From assembly GCF_017377655.1 (NCBI RefSeq), contig NZ_JAFREL010000130.1, forward strand, positions 1 to 5,149: DNA of 5,149 nucleotides, read 5' to 3'. Position 1 is the stretch's first letter. Each line of letters begins with the position of its first letter. Origin of the DNA: Candidatus Enterococcus ferrettii. Its GTDB lineage: Bacteria; Bacillota; Bacilli; Lactobacillales; Enterococcaceae. Of the stretch, positions 4,972-5,149 are shown in pieces. The translations under genes and the position numbers were made by a program. A model generated the notes under the pieces. The model did not search any database, was not told the origin of the DNA, and was given only the letters and a program-made list of their open reading frames with translations.

Positions 4972-5149
4972 CTTCCATTTACTGAGTTTTGTTATTTTAT
5001 CTTTTTTTCGAAATATCTCAAACCGTCTTTTTCGTTGATATACCAGGGGTTATCGACTTTTTTCCGCAAAAGGAGGACACCCTGATTAAAAAAACTTTTC
5101 TGGTACCCCAGCCCCTTTTTTCACTTTCTCAAAAATCAAAAGCCTATTA
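4972..5149. other. AT-rich right-hand end with weak hairpins, no supported gene
   Basis: The segment contains TACCAG/CTGGTA (5041-5046 and 5100-5105) and GGGGT/ACCCC (5046-5050 and 5105-5109), overlapping pairings that cannot both form, and a CTGG-TACC-CCAG mini-hairpin (5100-5111) followed by CCCCTTTTTT. On the minus strand one frame is open from the window edge to a stop at 5086-5088 (20 codons), and another protein-like frame ends at 4992-4994 (NPWYINEKDGLRYFEKKIK). Neither has a visible start, so these may be tails of a leftward gene, a frameshifted remnant or an intergenic repeat. Confidence 0.35.

Noticed and set aside
1..5149. CRISPR array, tRNA, rRNA, insertion sequence or known riboswitch
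   Set aside because: No regularly spaced repeats, cloverleaf-like segments, transposase frames or recognisable aptamer elements were seen on either strand.

Overview
The window carries one complete five-gene locus, all on the + strand. It is a LanFEG-type lantibiotic-immunity ABC transporter (ATPase 355-1068, MutE/EpiE-family permease 1070-1795, MutG-family permease 1798-2520) followed by its own OmpR-type response regulator (2574-3242) and sensor histidine kinase (3224-4588). Moderate-to-low GC, strong AAAGGAGG-type ribosome binding sites, very tight gene packing and the protein families all point to a low-GC Gram-positive, most likely Lactobacillales. An enterococcus or close relative is my best guess, but the sequence alone does not prove the genus.

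Layout: 1-354 is an AT-rich intergenic region. It holds a Rho-independent hairpin (90-126), scattered repeats, and, just before the first gene, a tandem 11-bp direct repeat (296-317) set in a promoter-like stretch. The three transporter genes are spaced by 1 and 2 bp, so they are surely co-transcribed and probably translationally coupled. A 53-bp gap (2521-2573) separates them from the regulators. It contains a good sigma-A-type promoter (TTGTCT, 17 bp, TATACT) and two mutually exclusive small hairpins. The regulator and kinase overlap by 19 bp. After the kinase, 4589-4925 holds an inverted repeat and what looks like a frameshifted remnant of an unrecognised protein gene. A strong, probably bidirectional, terminator lies at 4926-4971. 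The last ~180 bp are AT-rich with weak hairpins and no gene I can support.

How the genes work together (inference from family knowledge): the kinase senses a cell-envelope-active peptide such as a lantibiotic or related antimicrobial at the outer membrane face and phosphorylates the regulator at Asp51. The regulator activates the promoter ahead of the ATPase gene, probably through the 11-bp repeat. The LanFEG transporter then expels the peptide from the membrane. No lantibiotic precursor, LanB/LanC/LanM modification enzyme, LanT exporter or LanP protease gene is visible. The locus therefore reads as a stand-alone resistance and sensing module of the kind known from CprABC/CprK-CprR of Clostridioides difficile, not as a full biosynthetic cluster, at least within these 5.1 kb. 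This architecture is known. The parts most worth a second look are the control region, the intergenic switch-like element and the remnant after the kinase.
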